A stretch of 35,925 nt of DNA from contig JAJPEN010000046.1 in NCBI GenBank assembly GCA_021166835.1, positions 1-35,925 on the forward strand, in the 5' to 3' direction. The DNA comes from Burkholderiaceae bacterium. Lineage in GTDB: Bacteria > Pseudomonadota > Gammaproteobacteria > Burkholderiales > Burkholderiaceae. A program made the translations under genes and the position numbers. Under the pieces are notes generated by a model, which saw nothing but the letters and a program-made list of their open reading frames with translations, did not search any database and was not told the DNA's origin. This document shows positions 1-7,596 of the stretch, piece after piece (position 1 is the stretch's first letter; the number at the start of each line of letters is the position of its first letter).

Positions 1-47
1 AGCAGGACAACCGTCTTGACCAGTTCGGCGCTGGGTTCGGCCGGCAT
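1..47 (-). CDS. possible 5' end of a gene running off the window
   Basis: An ATG at position 47 opens a reading frame on the minus strand that stays open to the left edge (about 15 codons, beginning M-P-A-E-P-S-A-E-L-V-K). It has the orientation of the pilin-modification genes to its right and could be the next gene of that block. No Shine-Dalgarno sequence is obvious before the ATG, and the fragment is too short to assign to a family. This is a weak call. Confidence 0.25.
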   Translation of the reverse strand, partial: MPAEPSAELVKTVVL

Positions 48-142
48 GATGAAGGAGTCTACGACTCACCGCTTTTTCGGTGCGGAACTCCCGACGAGCA
101 TCGACGCCGCTTCCAGCGATGGCCAGCCTGCCAGCAGTGCCC

Positions 143-352
143 TTAGCGCCCCGGCGGAAACCGCGACTGCCATCCGCGACCGCGCGGCAGCAGATCGTCC
201 AGTGCTTCGCTGAGCGATTCGCGCTGCCATTGCGACAGCACCGCGAGAAGGTGCGCGTCCTGCGCGAGATCCTTGCGCGCCTTCATCCAGAAGGCCTTCG
301 CTCGCTGACGATGAGCCACTTGTGCAGCGCTTAGGCTGATCGCGCGCGGCAC
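143..352 (-). CDS. small hypothetical protein (69 aa), doubtful
   Basis: This is a 69-codon minus-strand frame starting with GTG, 18 nt after the stop of the O-antigen ligase-like gene. The product is predicted helical, rich in Arg, Ala, Gln and Leu, with no membrane segment or motif I recognise. Third codon positions are moderately G/C-rich, as expected for a real gene here, but there is no Shine-Dalgarno sequence and any frame in such DNA can stay open for 70 codons. It may be a small gene, a remnant, or chance. I assign no function. Confidence 0.3.
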   Translation of the reverse strand: MPRAISLSAAQVAHRQRAKAFWMKARKDLAQDAHLLAVLSQWQRESLSEALDDLLPRGRGWQSRFPPGR

Positions 353-370
353 CTGAAAACGGCAGCCATC

Positions 371-1606
371 TTATCCGGGTACGCTTGGTGATGTATCAGG
401 GCCACGACTCCCTCGCATTGCCCCGACAAACAAAACAACCAATAAAGCGAAATGCACTAGCGCAATGGCGTGATAAAGAAGGCCGTCAATCAGCGCATAA
501 GCAAGGAAGGCGAGAACGGCCGAGGTGAGAACCACGAGATCGGGAGGCATATTCGACCAACGCTTCCTGGTCAAAGCGCTCGTACCTACGCACTCCTGCC
601 AGACAACGATACACAGCCCCACGAACAACGTGCATCCGACAAACCCGAACTCGAGCAGGAACTGCAGCACAAAATTGTGCGGTTGGGCTACAACGCTATT
701 GCAGCAAGCCGAAAATATGTAGCCCTCTGGGCCATATCCGAACGCAGGCCGCCGCAAGACGGCGCTGAACGCCTGCACCCATATCTCGAGCCGATCTGCG
801 ACGTAGGCAGCTCGCCCGATGCCTTCCCCGAACCTGTAGAAAAGGCTGGGAGCACGAACAAGATCGGTGGCACCCAGGAAGTAGACCGAACCTGCCGACA
901 GCAATAATGCTGAGGTGCAGAATGCAAACAACCGTTTTTGGAGCCCTCCCAACGCAAGCGTCGCCGCCACGAACACCAGCCAGGCACCGAGTGCTCCTCG
1001 AGCGCCGAGCAGGATAATCCCGAACAACGCCGCTGTAGTCAGCACGAACGCCGTTGCCTGCAGCTTCCTCGTCAGCACGAAAAGCGACGTAGCGAACGCA
1101 GCCGCAATAAAACCGTGATACGCGAAGTGACGGATGTTGGCGTAGTGCGGAGCGCCTGTTGCAGGCAAAGCCGGGCCAGCCTGCAGCGAGATCACCCAAA
1201 AAACCACGTATACGAGAAAAATCGCGTGGACCAGCGGAACAAGAAGCAGGTACTTGTTCAGCACGTCGCCAACGGATCCTGCATGCACGACATAAAGGGC
1301 AATCCCGAGTAGGACGACGCTGTAATAAAGATGGAGACGGTTCAACGACCAATAAAGGTTCGCTGCTCCCCAGACCGACACCGCCACCGACACGGAAAAG
1401 GCCGTTATCCAGAAAAGCGAACGCCGACCGACGTCCAGTCGACGACCGGAAATCATCGCACCGACGAGCAACGTCGCCGCCGCAATGAAGACGTATCCGG
1501 CCACCTGTCGGTTGTAGCCGTTCGGCGAAGGGCCGTAGTTGTCGATCGCGAGGAAAACGAGTAACGCAAAACCCAGCGGCGGCAACCAGCCGATCGCAGG
1601 ATGCAT
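371..1606 (-). CDS. O-antigen ligase / PglL-type O-oligosaccharyltransferase (Wzy_C family)
   Basis: This is a 411-residue polytopic inner-membrane protein with about ten hydrophobic segments. It has the Wzy_C layout: an arginine-containing G-A-R-G-A-L motif in mid-protein (about residue 200), then a large periplasmic loop with R-L-E-I-W, G-Y-G-P-E-G and Q-P-H-N-F-V, where the histidine is the residue expected to be catalytic. Members move undecaprenyl-linked glycans onto lipid A core (WaaL) or onto pilin (PglL/TfpO). The start is the ATG preceded by TAGGAGG; the upstream gene's stop lies within that leader, three bases before the ATG, so the two are translationally coupled. The pilin gene two positions upstream makes pilin glycosylation the likelier role. 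That is inferred from context; a WaaL or polymerase role cannot be excluded. Confidence 0.8.
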   Translation of the reverse strand: MHPAIGWLPPLGFALLVFLAIDNYGPSPNGYNRQVAGYVFIAAATLLVGAMISGRRLDVGRRSLFWITAFSVSVAVSVWGAANLYWSLNRLHLYYSVVLLGIALYVVHAGSVGDVLNKYLLLVPLVHAIFLVYVVFWVISLQAGPALPATGAPHYANIRHFAYHGFIAAAFATSLFVLTRKLQATAFVLTTAALFGIILLGARGALGAWLVFVAATLALGGLQKRLFAFCTSALLLSAGSVYFLGATDLVRAPSLFYRFGEGIGRAAYVADRLEIWVQAFSAVLRRPAFGYGPEGYIFSACCNSVVAQPHNFVLQFLLEFGFVGCTLFVGLCIVVWQECVGTSALTRKRWSNMPPDLVVLTSAVLAFLAYALIDGLLYHAIALVHFALLVVLFVGAMRGSRGPDTSPSVPG

Positions 1607-1609
1607 CGC

Positions 1610-3502
1610 TCATCCTCCTACGGAAAGGAGTATTCGCGCGCGATATGCGTCGATTCGCTCGATGTCGTCCCGTGCTGGTTGGAGTGGGATAAGTCGCCTA
1701 CCGGAATCATCGATGCGATAGGCAATATAGTCGCCGAAAGCGGGCGAATAATAGGTTATTCGATCAGAGCACCTCAGACCGACGTCCTTGGTTCGAACGA
1801 GCGTAGGAAGAATGCTCTCGCGCAGTCGTAAACGCCCGCGTGGATCGATTTCATAATAGCCCGCACCGTCGCTTGCCAACTTTCGTTCATCGAGGGCATG
1901 AAAATCTTCGGCAGCAGCGAACCGAATTCCGGTTTCGACGGTCATGCAAGAATCCGCGCCTGTCAGTCGGACTTTTCCTGTGTCGATGTAATGCTCGACT
2001 GCCGCGCGCAAATCCGTAAGCGAAACCTGGTCGGTTCGTACGCTGGCGTTCTTTGCCAAGGCACGGCCGTTTCGAAACGGAACCAAGCTCAGCACTACAC
2101 GGCTCTGGTCTTCGCTAAGTATTTCCGCACCGTGGCCGAACGCGGAAATCTTCGATCGGCCATTCGAACCGCTGATTTCGCCTTCGATTCCACCCAGACT
2201 CTCGCCATGATCGGACAACACGACGACCAATGCATCTTCGAGATACCCGCGATTCCGCAGCGCCAACACGAGTTGACCGACCTGCCCGTCCACCACCGCA
2301 AGCGCCGCGACATATCCGGCATGAAGACGATCGGGATCCGTGTTGTCTGGCCGCGCGTATCGCGACTTGTACGGATAATGCGCCGACTCGAAATGCACCG
2401 CGAGAAACACCTTGGGCGCGCTCGTTAGCGCCGCTACCGTCTCTTCGACGAACGCTCGCTCGTTATAGTTTGCGTAGGAAGCTGTGTTGAGCCAGGAATA
2501 GGGAAGCAAAAAGCGGCCAAGACGAGTCTGAAGCAAGAGATTGCTCAATGGAGCATCGTTGAACCGCTGAAGCAGGAAATCAAGCGCTCCAACCTTCGGA
2601 CCTACCGTGCGATCGAACCCGAACGATTCGTCAATATTCGAGAATCGTCGCTCGTCGATCGCGAAAACTGTCCGATAGCCTGCCTCCCGGAAAGTGTGCG
2701 GGAGCAGGTCTGATCGGTCGACATGCTCCACGCCACGCAGATTGAAGACCGCTCGATGATCAGCGGGAGCGCGCCCGCTCAGTATAGAAGCCCACGCGGG
2801 AAACGTACGTCCTAAGGGTGTATATGCACGCTCGAATGTGGTTCCCTGCGAAAGAAGCGCCGCCAGGTTCGGGAAACGCTCGCCTTCGTTCTGGAGCACG
2901 CGCGCCGAAAGCGAATCGATGCCGATCATGATGACGTTCCGCGATTCGGGAGCGACGGCAGTCGGAATGCTTCGCCCCGAGTTTGCGCTCGCCGTCAGAG
3001 CGGTTACTATCGAAATACCCAGCAGCGTGGGGAGCATCTTTTTGGGGATCATGGTACTTGCCACCACGATCGCCGCGAGAGCAACGATCAGCGTACCTCC
3101 GACAAACATCACGGGTCCGGCGACGGAGTCCAATACCAGTGAGTAGTCGGACAGCGGAAATGCAAGGCGGTTGCCGGCGACAAGGACGAACCAGAAACCG
3201 ATGAATAAAATCAGGCGGGACAGTGCGGGTCGAAGACCGACCGCATCGGTGAACCGATTCGCGAGGAATCTCAAAGCAAGGTAGAGAGCCAGCAGCGGAA
3301 ACAGATGGCCGAGTAGCACATTGCGGAGAGCCTCCAACTGAACCGGCCGTCTCGAAAGCGCATCGAATGCGAGCGCGCCTACTCCTTGTGGAAGGTCGAC
3401 CAGCGGCTCCAAAGCCGAGAGACTGGGCGCGTAGTACGCCAGAACGAAAGCGAAGAAACCGCTTATCGCCAAGGCCGAATGCCACAATGACCGGACAGCC
3501 AT
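1610..3502 (-). CDS. membrane-anchored alkaline phosphatase/sulfatase-superfamily enzyme
   Basis: This protein of about 630 residues has five N-terminal membrane segments (to about residue 175) followed by a periplasmic sulfatase/alkaline-phosphatase fold. Visible motifs are M-I-G-I-D-S (first metal aspartate), G-R-T-F-P-A-W-A-S (Thr in the nucleophile position, no sulfatase Cys-x-Pro-x-Arg) and S-D-H-G-E-S (metal Asp-His), with G-H-G further on. A threonine nucleophile and this layout resemble phosphoethanolamine or phosphoglycerol transferases (EptA, LtaS, PptA) as much as true sulfatases. It lies between a pilin gene and a PglL-like ligase, so modification of pilin or its glycan is a reasonable inference. 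I use the ATG at 3502; a TTG at 3544 would add 14 residues. Neither has a good ribosome site, and both follow a strong terminator. Confidence 0.75.
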   Translation of the reverse strand: MAVRSLWHSALAISGFFAFVLAYYAPSLSALEPLVDLPQGVGALAFDALSRRPVQLEALRNVLLGHLFPLLALYLALRFLANRFTDAVGLRPALSRLILFIGFWFVLVAGNRLAFPLSDYSLVLDSVAGPVMFVGGTLIVALAAIVVASTMIPKKMLPTLLGISIVTALTASANSGRSIPTAVAPESRNVIMIGIDSLSARVLQNEGERFPNLAALLSQGTTFERAYTPLGRTFPAWASILSGRAPADHRAVFNLRGVEHVDRSDLLPHTFREAGYRTVFAIDERRFSNIDESFGFDRTVGPKVGALDFLLQRFNDAPLSNLLLQTRLGRFLLPYSWLNTASYANYNERAFVEETVAALTSAPKVFLAVHFESAHYPYKSRYARPDNTDPDRLHAGYVAALAVVDGQVGQLVLALRNRGYLEDALVVVLSDHGESLGGIEGEISGSNGRSKISAFGHGAEILSEDQSRVVLSLVPFRNGRALAKNASVRTDQVSLTDLRAAVEHYIDTGKVRLTGADSCMTVETGIRFAAAEDFHALDERKLASDGAGYYEIDPRGRLRLRESILPTLVRTKDVGLRCSDRITYYSPAFGDYIAYRIDDSGRRLIPLQPARDDIERIDAYRARILLSVGG

Positions 3503-3546
3503 TCTGATCGAGGTGGACGGCTGCAAACGCCACCCGTTGAACAATC

Positions 3547-3578
3547 AAAAAGAGACTACCCGATACGAGCAGTCTCTT
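3547..3578 (-). terminator. Rho-independent terminator after the pilin gene
   Basis: On the minus strand a perfect AGAGACT/AGTCTCT stem (arms 3571-3577 and 3551-3557), extended inward by G-C and G-T pairs, is followed directly by five T residues. It lies 20 nt after the pilin stop and just before the membrane phosphatase-family gene. Most pilin transcripts should stop here, with some reading through into the two modification genes. Confidence 0.85.
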
Positions 3579-3597
3579 CCGACATGGCCCTGAGAGA

Positions 3598-4035
3598 TCA
3601 AGTGTGCCGGCACTCGGCAGGAACGTATTTGTAGTCGGCAGCGTTTGACGTCTTGCAAGCCCACGTCACGCCAGCACTCGCCGTAGCCGGCGTGAAGGTA
3701 AGTACAACACCCTTTGCCGCTGTCGTGCCGGTTACCGTAACTACGCCGGAAGCGCATGCGATAGAGGCCATATTCGTGGTGGCGGTTGCAGTCGTATTGA
3801 CGCCATTGCATGAGTTGGCATCGATGGTGCCACCGGCATTGGCGATATTTTCACCGATCGTCGCTTTCGCGCCTGAAGCCATGATGGCCAGTTCCGAAAC
3901 TCGTGCGCGAACCGTGTAGTCCTGATACGCCGGCAGCGCCACCGCCGCCAGAATCCCGATGATCGCCACGACGATCATCAATTCGATCAGCGTGAAGCCC
4001 TGCTGCACCTGCCTACGAACCTGAGTCATCTTCAT
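3598..4035 (-). CDS. pilA: type IV major pilin (PilA/PilE-like)
   Basis: This is a 145-residue class IVa prepilin. A short basic leader ends at Gly13, the PilD cleavage/N-methylation site, and mature Phe1 is followed by T-L-I-E-L-M with the invariant Glu5, then a hydrophobic helix and the usual [10 protein letters not shown] segment. Two C-terminal cysteines (in W-A-C-K and A-E-C-R) would form the pilin disulfide loop. The middle region is unusually rich in Ala, Thr, Gly and Ser, offering many possible O-glycosylation sites. The frame runs further upstream, but the ATG at 4035 is chosen because GAGGAG sits just before it and gives a canonical leader. The protein assembles into pili for twitching, attachment or DNA uptake. 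It precedes a membrane transferase-like enzyme and an O-glycan ligase. Confidence 0.93.
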   Translation of the reverse strand: MKMTQVRRQVQQGFTLIELMIVVAIIGILAAVALPAYQDYTVRARVSELAIMASGAKATIGENIANAGGTIDANSCNGVNTTATATTNMASIACASGVVTVTGTTAAKGVVLTFTPATASAGVTWACKTSNAADYKYVPAECRHT

Positions 4036-4093
4036 CTCGAACTCCTCAATGGGTGATTGAATCGGCCGAGGTCGTCGGCACATACCCGATGAC

Positions 4094-4108
4094 GCAGGCA
4101 CCGTGCCA
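4094..4108 (-). promoter_or_regulatory. sigma-54 (-24/-12) promoter of the pilin gene
   Basis: The minus strand reads TGGCACGGTGCCTGC, with the invariant GG and GC separated by exactly ten bases, matching the RpoN consensus. Transcription would begin near 4082, giving a leader of about 45 nt before the pilin ATG. Many pilA genes are RpoN-dependent and activated by the PilS/PilR two-component system, so the placement fits established pilin regulation. Confidence 0.8.
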
Positions 4109-4271
4109 TCGGGGATGGCCGGCCCGAAGCGGGCGACGAGCGGCGTACGAGAAGAAACGGACGTGAAATGCTTCACGCTTCCCGCCGAAGCGGGCGGCGG
4201 CGGGCTTCGCTGCGATTCGCGGTGTGACGCCGAGGGTCAGCGGGAGTGACGCTCTCCGTCACTTCCCCTTG

Positions 4272-4565
4272 TCACCCGGTCAGCGCCTCGATCCGATCGA
4301 GCCGATTTCCCAGCTGCTCCCTCGCGACCTTCAGGTCGTAGGTTGCCTGCAGGTTCAACCAATAGTGCGCCGATTGGTCGAACGAACGACCGAGCAGAAG
4401 CGCGAGCTCTGCAGTCACGGGCCGAGCACCGTGGACCACGTGCGAGATGCGCATCGGTGCCACGTCGATCGAGCGCGCGAGTTCCGCTTGTGAAATCCCG
4501 AGCTCGTCCAGAATCTCCCGCAGATATCGGCCCGGATGAATCGCAGGGAGTCCGCTCTCTGCCAT
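4272..4565 (-). CDS. higA: HigA-family antitoxin (HTH XRE)
   Basis: This 97-residue protein opens with the HigA signature I-H-P-G-R-Y-L-R-E-I-L, followed by a Cro/C1 helix-turn-helix (I-S-Q-A-E-L-A-R-S-I-D-V near residues 24-35, then R-I-S-H-V-V-H-G) and the family C-terminus (S-A-H-Y-W-L-N-L-Q). HigA neutralises the HigB ribosome-dependent mRNase and represses its own operon. The ATG follows GAGGAAC, and the upstream higB frame ends nine bases earlier, the normal higBA order. The antitoxin looks intact, whereas the toxin frame appears to have lost its N-terminal half, so HigA may now act as an orphan regulator. Confidence 0.88.
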   Translation of the reverse strand: MAESGLPAIHPGRYLREILDELGISQAELARSIDVAPMRISHVVHGARPVTAELALLLGRSFDQSAHYWLNLQATYDLKVAREQLGNRLDRIEALTG

Positions 4566-4574
4566 GACAGTTCC

Positions 4575-4813
4575 TCAATGGTAGTCGACGATCGCGACAT
4601 CGAAGGCGTCGCCTTTTGCGAACCGGAAGCACACGCGCCAGCGATCGTTGATCCGCACGCTCCATTGACCCGCGCGGTCGCCCTTTATCACGCCAGACTC
4701 GTATCGATGCTGCCCGCGCGGGCAGCGAATGCAAAGTCCGACAAATGGGTCGGCTATCCGGCCCGGGCGAGCGGCGTCAGCTGTGTGGCCGATCCGACGT
4801 CCACCACCCCGCC
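4575..4813 (-). pseudogene. higB: higB (RelE-like mRNase toxin) remnant lacking its N-terminus
   Basis: The frame ending at 4575 finishes with a clear HigB/RelE C-terminus: K-G-D-R-A-G-Q-W-S-V-R-I-N-D-R-W-R-V, then C-F-R-F and a terminal V-D-Y-H. Intact HigB proteins are about 92 residues and begin with a conserved M-I-x-S-F segment and a G-I-x-P stretch. Here the frame runs back into the MBL gene with no ATG, and the residues before the K-G-D-R motif are only vaguely family-like. No other frame in the gap supplies the missing start. I read this as a decayed toxin; a short product from an internal GTG just before K-G-D-R is possible but would lack half the fold. Confidence 0.6.
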
Positions 4814-5578
4814 CTACAACTCCAGCACATCCCCCCTCTCCAGCGTCTTCGGCGAAAACCTCCCCGCCCACGCCCCCACCTCGCGCGCGATCGTCTCCCG
4901 ATCCGACGGCTTCAGGTGCGTGATGAGGATCTCCGGGTCCCGCTGCAGCTTCGCCAGCTCCTGGCCCAGCTGGATCGGGAACAGATGCCGGGCCGTCACC
5001 GCCAGGTCCTGGTCGCGGTTGGCGAATGCCGTCTCGATGATCAGGTACTTGAGGTTCGGCACGCCGTTCACCTGCCGCCAGAAATCGTCGTTCGGTCCGG
5101 TGTCGCCCGAGAACACGAGTCCCGCTTCCTCGGTGTATGCGTGGAAGGCCAGTGCCGGTACGGTGTGGCTCGCCGCCAGGCTCCTCACCCATCGCCCGCC
5201 GAGTTCGACGATCGAGCCGATCGACAGCGGCTCGAACACCATCCACGGCCTTTCGTAGTGCGGGATCTCGGTGAAATCCGGCCAGATCACCCAGTTGAAG
5301 ATGTGCTCCTTGAGCGCGGCGATCGTCTCGGGCAGCGCGTGCACGACGATCGGGCGGGCGCGCAGCCCCCCCACCGAGTCGACGAGCAGCGGCAGCGCCG
5401 CTATGTGGTCGAGGTGCGAGTGCGTGAGGAACACGTGGTCGATCGCGGCAAGCTCCTCCACCGAGAGGTCTTCGACGCCGGTGCCGGCGTCGAGAAGGAT
5501 GTCGTGATCGACCAGGAAGGACGTCGTCCGGGCGCGTGCACCGATGCCCCCGCTACACCCCAGGACTCGAACCTTCAT
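4814..5578 (-). CDS. MBL-fold cyclic-nucleotide phosphodiesterase-like protein
   Basis: This is a 254-residue metallo-beta-lactamase-fold protein. The zinc motif T-H-S-H-L-D-H occurs near residue 52, with further ligands expected from the A-A-S-H-T segment, the F-S-G-D-T-G motif and the final T-H-L-K. Sequences of this type are usually annotated as class II 3',5'-cyclic-nucleotide phosphodiesterase-like. Its ATG lies inside the end of the upstream cyclase gene (26-nt overlap), with GGAAAG before it, so the two are co-translated. A nucleotide cyclase coupled to a possible phosphodiesterase suggests paired synthesis and turnover of cAMP or cGMP. Substrate specificity is inferred; a generic hydrolase role remains possible. 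Confidence 0.75.
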   Translation of the reverse strand: MKVRVLGCSGGIGARARTTSFLVDHDILLDAGTGVEDLSVEELAAIDHVFLTHSHLDHIAALPLLVDSVGGLRARPIVVHALPETIAALKEHIFNWVIWPDFTEIPHYERPWMVFEPLSIGSIVELGGRWVRSLAASHTVPALAFHAYTEEAGLVFSGDTGPNDDFWRQVNGVPNLKYLIIETAFANRDQDLAVTARHLFPIQLGQELAKLQRDPEILITHLKPSDRETIAREVGAWAGRFSPKTLERGDVLEL

Positions 5579-7580
5579 GGAGACTTTCCGTGGCTCTCTT
5601 GTTCGTCGGTGCGGACGCGGGCATCGGAATCGTCGGGCGACGTAGACCTTCGCCGCCGTCGTCGTCGAGCGAGCCCGGCACGAAGATGCGCACCGACTCC
5701 GTTCGGCCGGCGATCGTCGTGCGAGCCAGCTCGCGGAAACGATGGTGGCGGCAACGCTGCGCCGTCGCTTCTCCGACGATGATCGGCACTTCGTAGCGCC
5801 GGGTCAAACTTTCCAGACGAGAGGCGAGATTCACGGCATCGCCGATCACCGTGTACGCGCGGCGCAGCTTCGAGCCCATGTCGCCGACGCGCACGACGCC
5901 GGTGTTGACGCCGATGCCGACCGCCAGCGGCGGCAGCCCGCGCGTGACGAAGCCCGCCGACAGGCGCGCCACCTCGCGCTGCATCGCCAGCGCCGCCGCC
6001 ACCGCGTGCTCGGCGTGCCCGGCGTCGTCCACCGGCGCGCCCCAGAACGCCATCACCGCGTCGCCCATGTATTTGTCGACGGTGCCGCGGTGCGCGTGGA
6101 TCACCTCGGTCATCGCGGTGAGGAAGGTGTTGATGTACTCGCGCAGCGGCTCGGGCTGCATCGCTTCAGCGATGCGCGTGAAGCCGCGGATGTCGGCGAA
6201 CAGGATCGTCAACTCGCGGTTGCTGCTCTCGGCCACCTGCCAGTTCACCGGGTCGTGCGCCATCTGCTCGACGAGCGCCGGCGAGACGTATTCGCCGAAG
6301 CGGGCGAGCACCGCACGACGCGCGCGTCCCTCGGCGAACCAGCCGACGACGAGGTTGAACAGCCCCAGGGTCAGCACCGCGGCGATCGACGCGGCCAGCG
6401 GCAGCGCGAGTCCGAAGTTCGACCACGCGATCGCGTTCGCGCCGAAGAGCACGAGCGCGCCGACCGAGGTGGCGGCTACCGCGCCGACGACGCCCAGCGC
6501 CGGCAGCACGAGCGCAAGCAGTCCGCCGACGAGTGCGGTGGCCATCGCGCCGGCTGCCGCCCCTCCGTCCGGTCGTTGCTTGAGCACCCCGTCGAGCGCG
6601 CCGGCGATCAGCGCGGCGTGGATCTCCACGCCGGGGAACACTTCGCTGACCGACGTCGCGCGCAGGTCGGTCTGGCCGGGGGCGGTCGTGCCGATCAGCA
6701 CGATGCGGTCCTGCATGCGCTTCCAGTCGACCTGTCCGGCGAGCACGTCGGCCGCCGACACGTAGCGGAAGTGCCCGCCGTCGGGTCCGCCGCGCCCGGC
6801 GACCGGAACCATCGCGGTGAAGCCCACCGAGACCGGCAACTGCACGCGCGCACGCTCGCCGGCCACGATCATCGTGTCGGCGCGCGGATCCACCTCCACC
6901 GAGCCGTTGCCCAGGTACTGGCGCAGCACCGCAACGGCAAGCGACTCGTAGACGGCGTCCCCGTGCGTGGCCAGCAACGGCAACGCGCGGATCACGCCGT
7001 CCGGATCGATGTCGCCGCCGAGAAAGGGATTGAAGAAACCCGAGGCGCGCGCCGCCTGCTGCAGCGGCGCGAGGTTCGCGCCGTAGCCGTCGGCGTGCGT
7101 GAGCTGCGATCGAAGCTCCTTCGCGGCCTCGCCCTCGAACAACGGCATGGGCAGCGCGCCGCTCGCCTGCGCGCCGCGGTTGCTGGTGAAGTAATAGCCG
7201 AGCACGACCGGCCGATCGGCCAGCGCGCGGGCCAGCCGTGCGTCGTCGTCGCCGTCGGCCTGTTTTTCGGCGAAGACGATGTCCAGGCCGACGACCGCGG
7301 GCCGTCCCTGCTCGATGATCGCATCGAGCAGTTGCGCGATCTTCGCGCGGTCCCAGGGCCAGCGGCCGTGCGCGCCGAGGCTGCGCTCGTCGATGTCGAC
7401 GATGACGATGCGCTCGTCGAGCACCGGCGCAACGCTGCGCTGGCGACCGTCGTACAGCTCGCGGTCGAGCGCGCCGAGGCCGCCGACACGCAGCAGCCCC
7501 AGGTCCATCGTCACGAAAACGAGCACGATCGCCATCCCGGCGATCGAGCGCAGGAGCCGGGAGCGCTGCAACGCCGTCAT
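5553..7580 (-). CDS. CHASE2-domain class III adenylate/guanylate cyclase
   Basis: This protein of about 675 residues has an N-terminal membrane segment, a periplasmic CHASE2 sensor domain (about residues 35-330, with the typical E-R-I-V-I-V-D-I-D and W-P-W-D-R start), three closely spaced membrane helices (about 335-420) and a cytoplasmic class III cyclase domain (about 450-630). The catalytic domain keeps the metal aspartates in F-A-D-I-R-G-F and Y-M-G-D-A-V, a substrate-selecting Lys in V-D-K-Y-M-G-D, and the Y-T-V-I-G-D-A-V-N-L-A-S-R-L-E signature with its Asn and Arg, so it should be active. The Lys favours ATP. I start at the ATG preceded by GGGAG; a GTG 15 nt upstream is the alternative. 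It lies 16 nt after an FHA gene and overlaps the MBL gene. Confidence 0.88.
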   Translation of the reverse strand: MTALQRSRLLRSIAGMAIVLVFVTMDLGLLRVGGLGALDRELYDGRQRSVAPVLDERIVIVDIDERSLGAHGRWPWDRAKIAQLLDAIIEQGRPAVVGLDIVFAEKQADGDDDARLARALADRPVVLGYYFTSNRGAQASGALPMPLFEGEAAKELRSQLTHADGYGANLAPLQQAARASGFFNPFLGGDIDPDGVIRALPLLATHGDAVYESLAVAVLRQYLGNGSVEVDPRADTMIVAGERARVQLPVSVGFTAMVPVAGRGGPDGGHFRYVSAADVLAGQVDWKRMQDRIVLIGTTAPGQTDLRATSVSEVFPGVEIHAALIAGALDGVLKQRPDGGAAAGAMATALVGGLLALVLPALGVVGAVAATSVGALVLFGANAIAWSNFGLALPLAASIAAVLTLGLFNLVVGWFAEGRARRAVLARFGEYVSPALVEQMAHDPVNWQVAESSNRELTILFADIRGFTRIAEAMQPEPLREYINTFLTAMTEVIHAHRGTVDKYMGDAVMAFWGAPVDDAGHAEHAVAAALAMQREVARLSAGFVTRGLPPLAVGIGVNTGVVRVGDMGSKLRRAYTVIGDAVNLASRLESLTRRYEVPIIVGEATAQRCRHHRFRELARTTIAGRTESVRIFVPGSLDDDGGEGLRRPTIPMPASAPTNKRATESLHEGSSPGV

Positions 7581-7596
7581 GGCCGGCTCCCGCACC

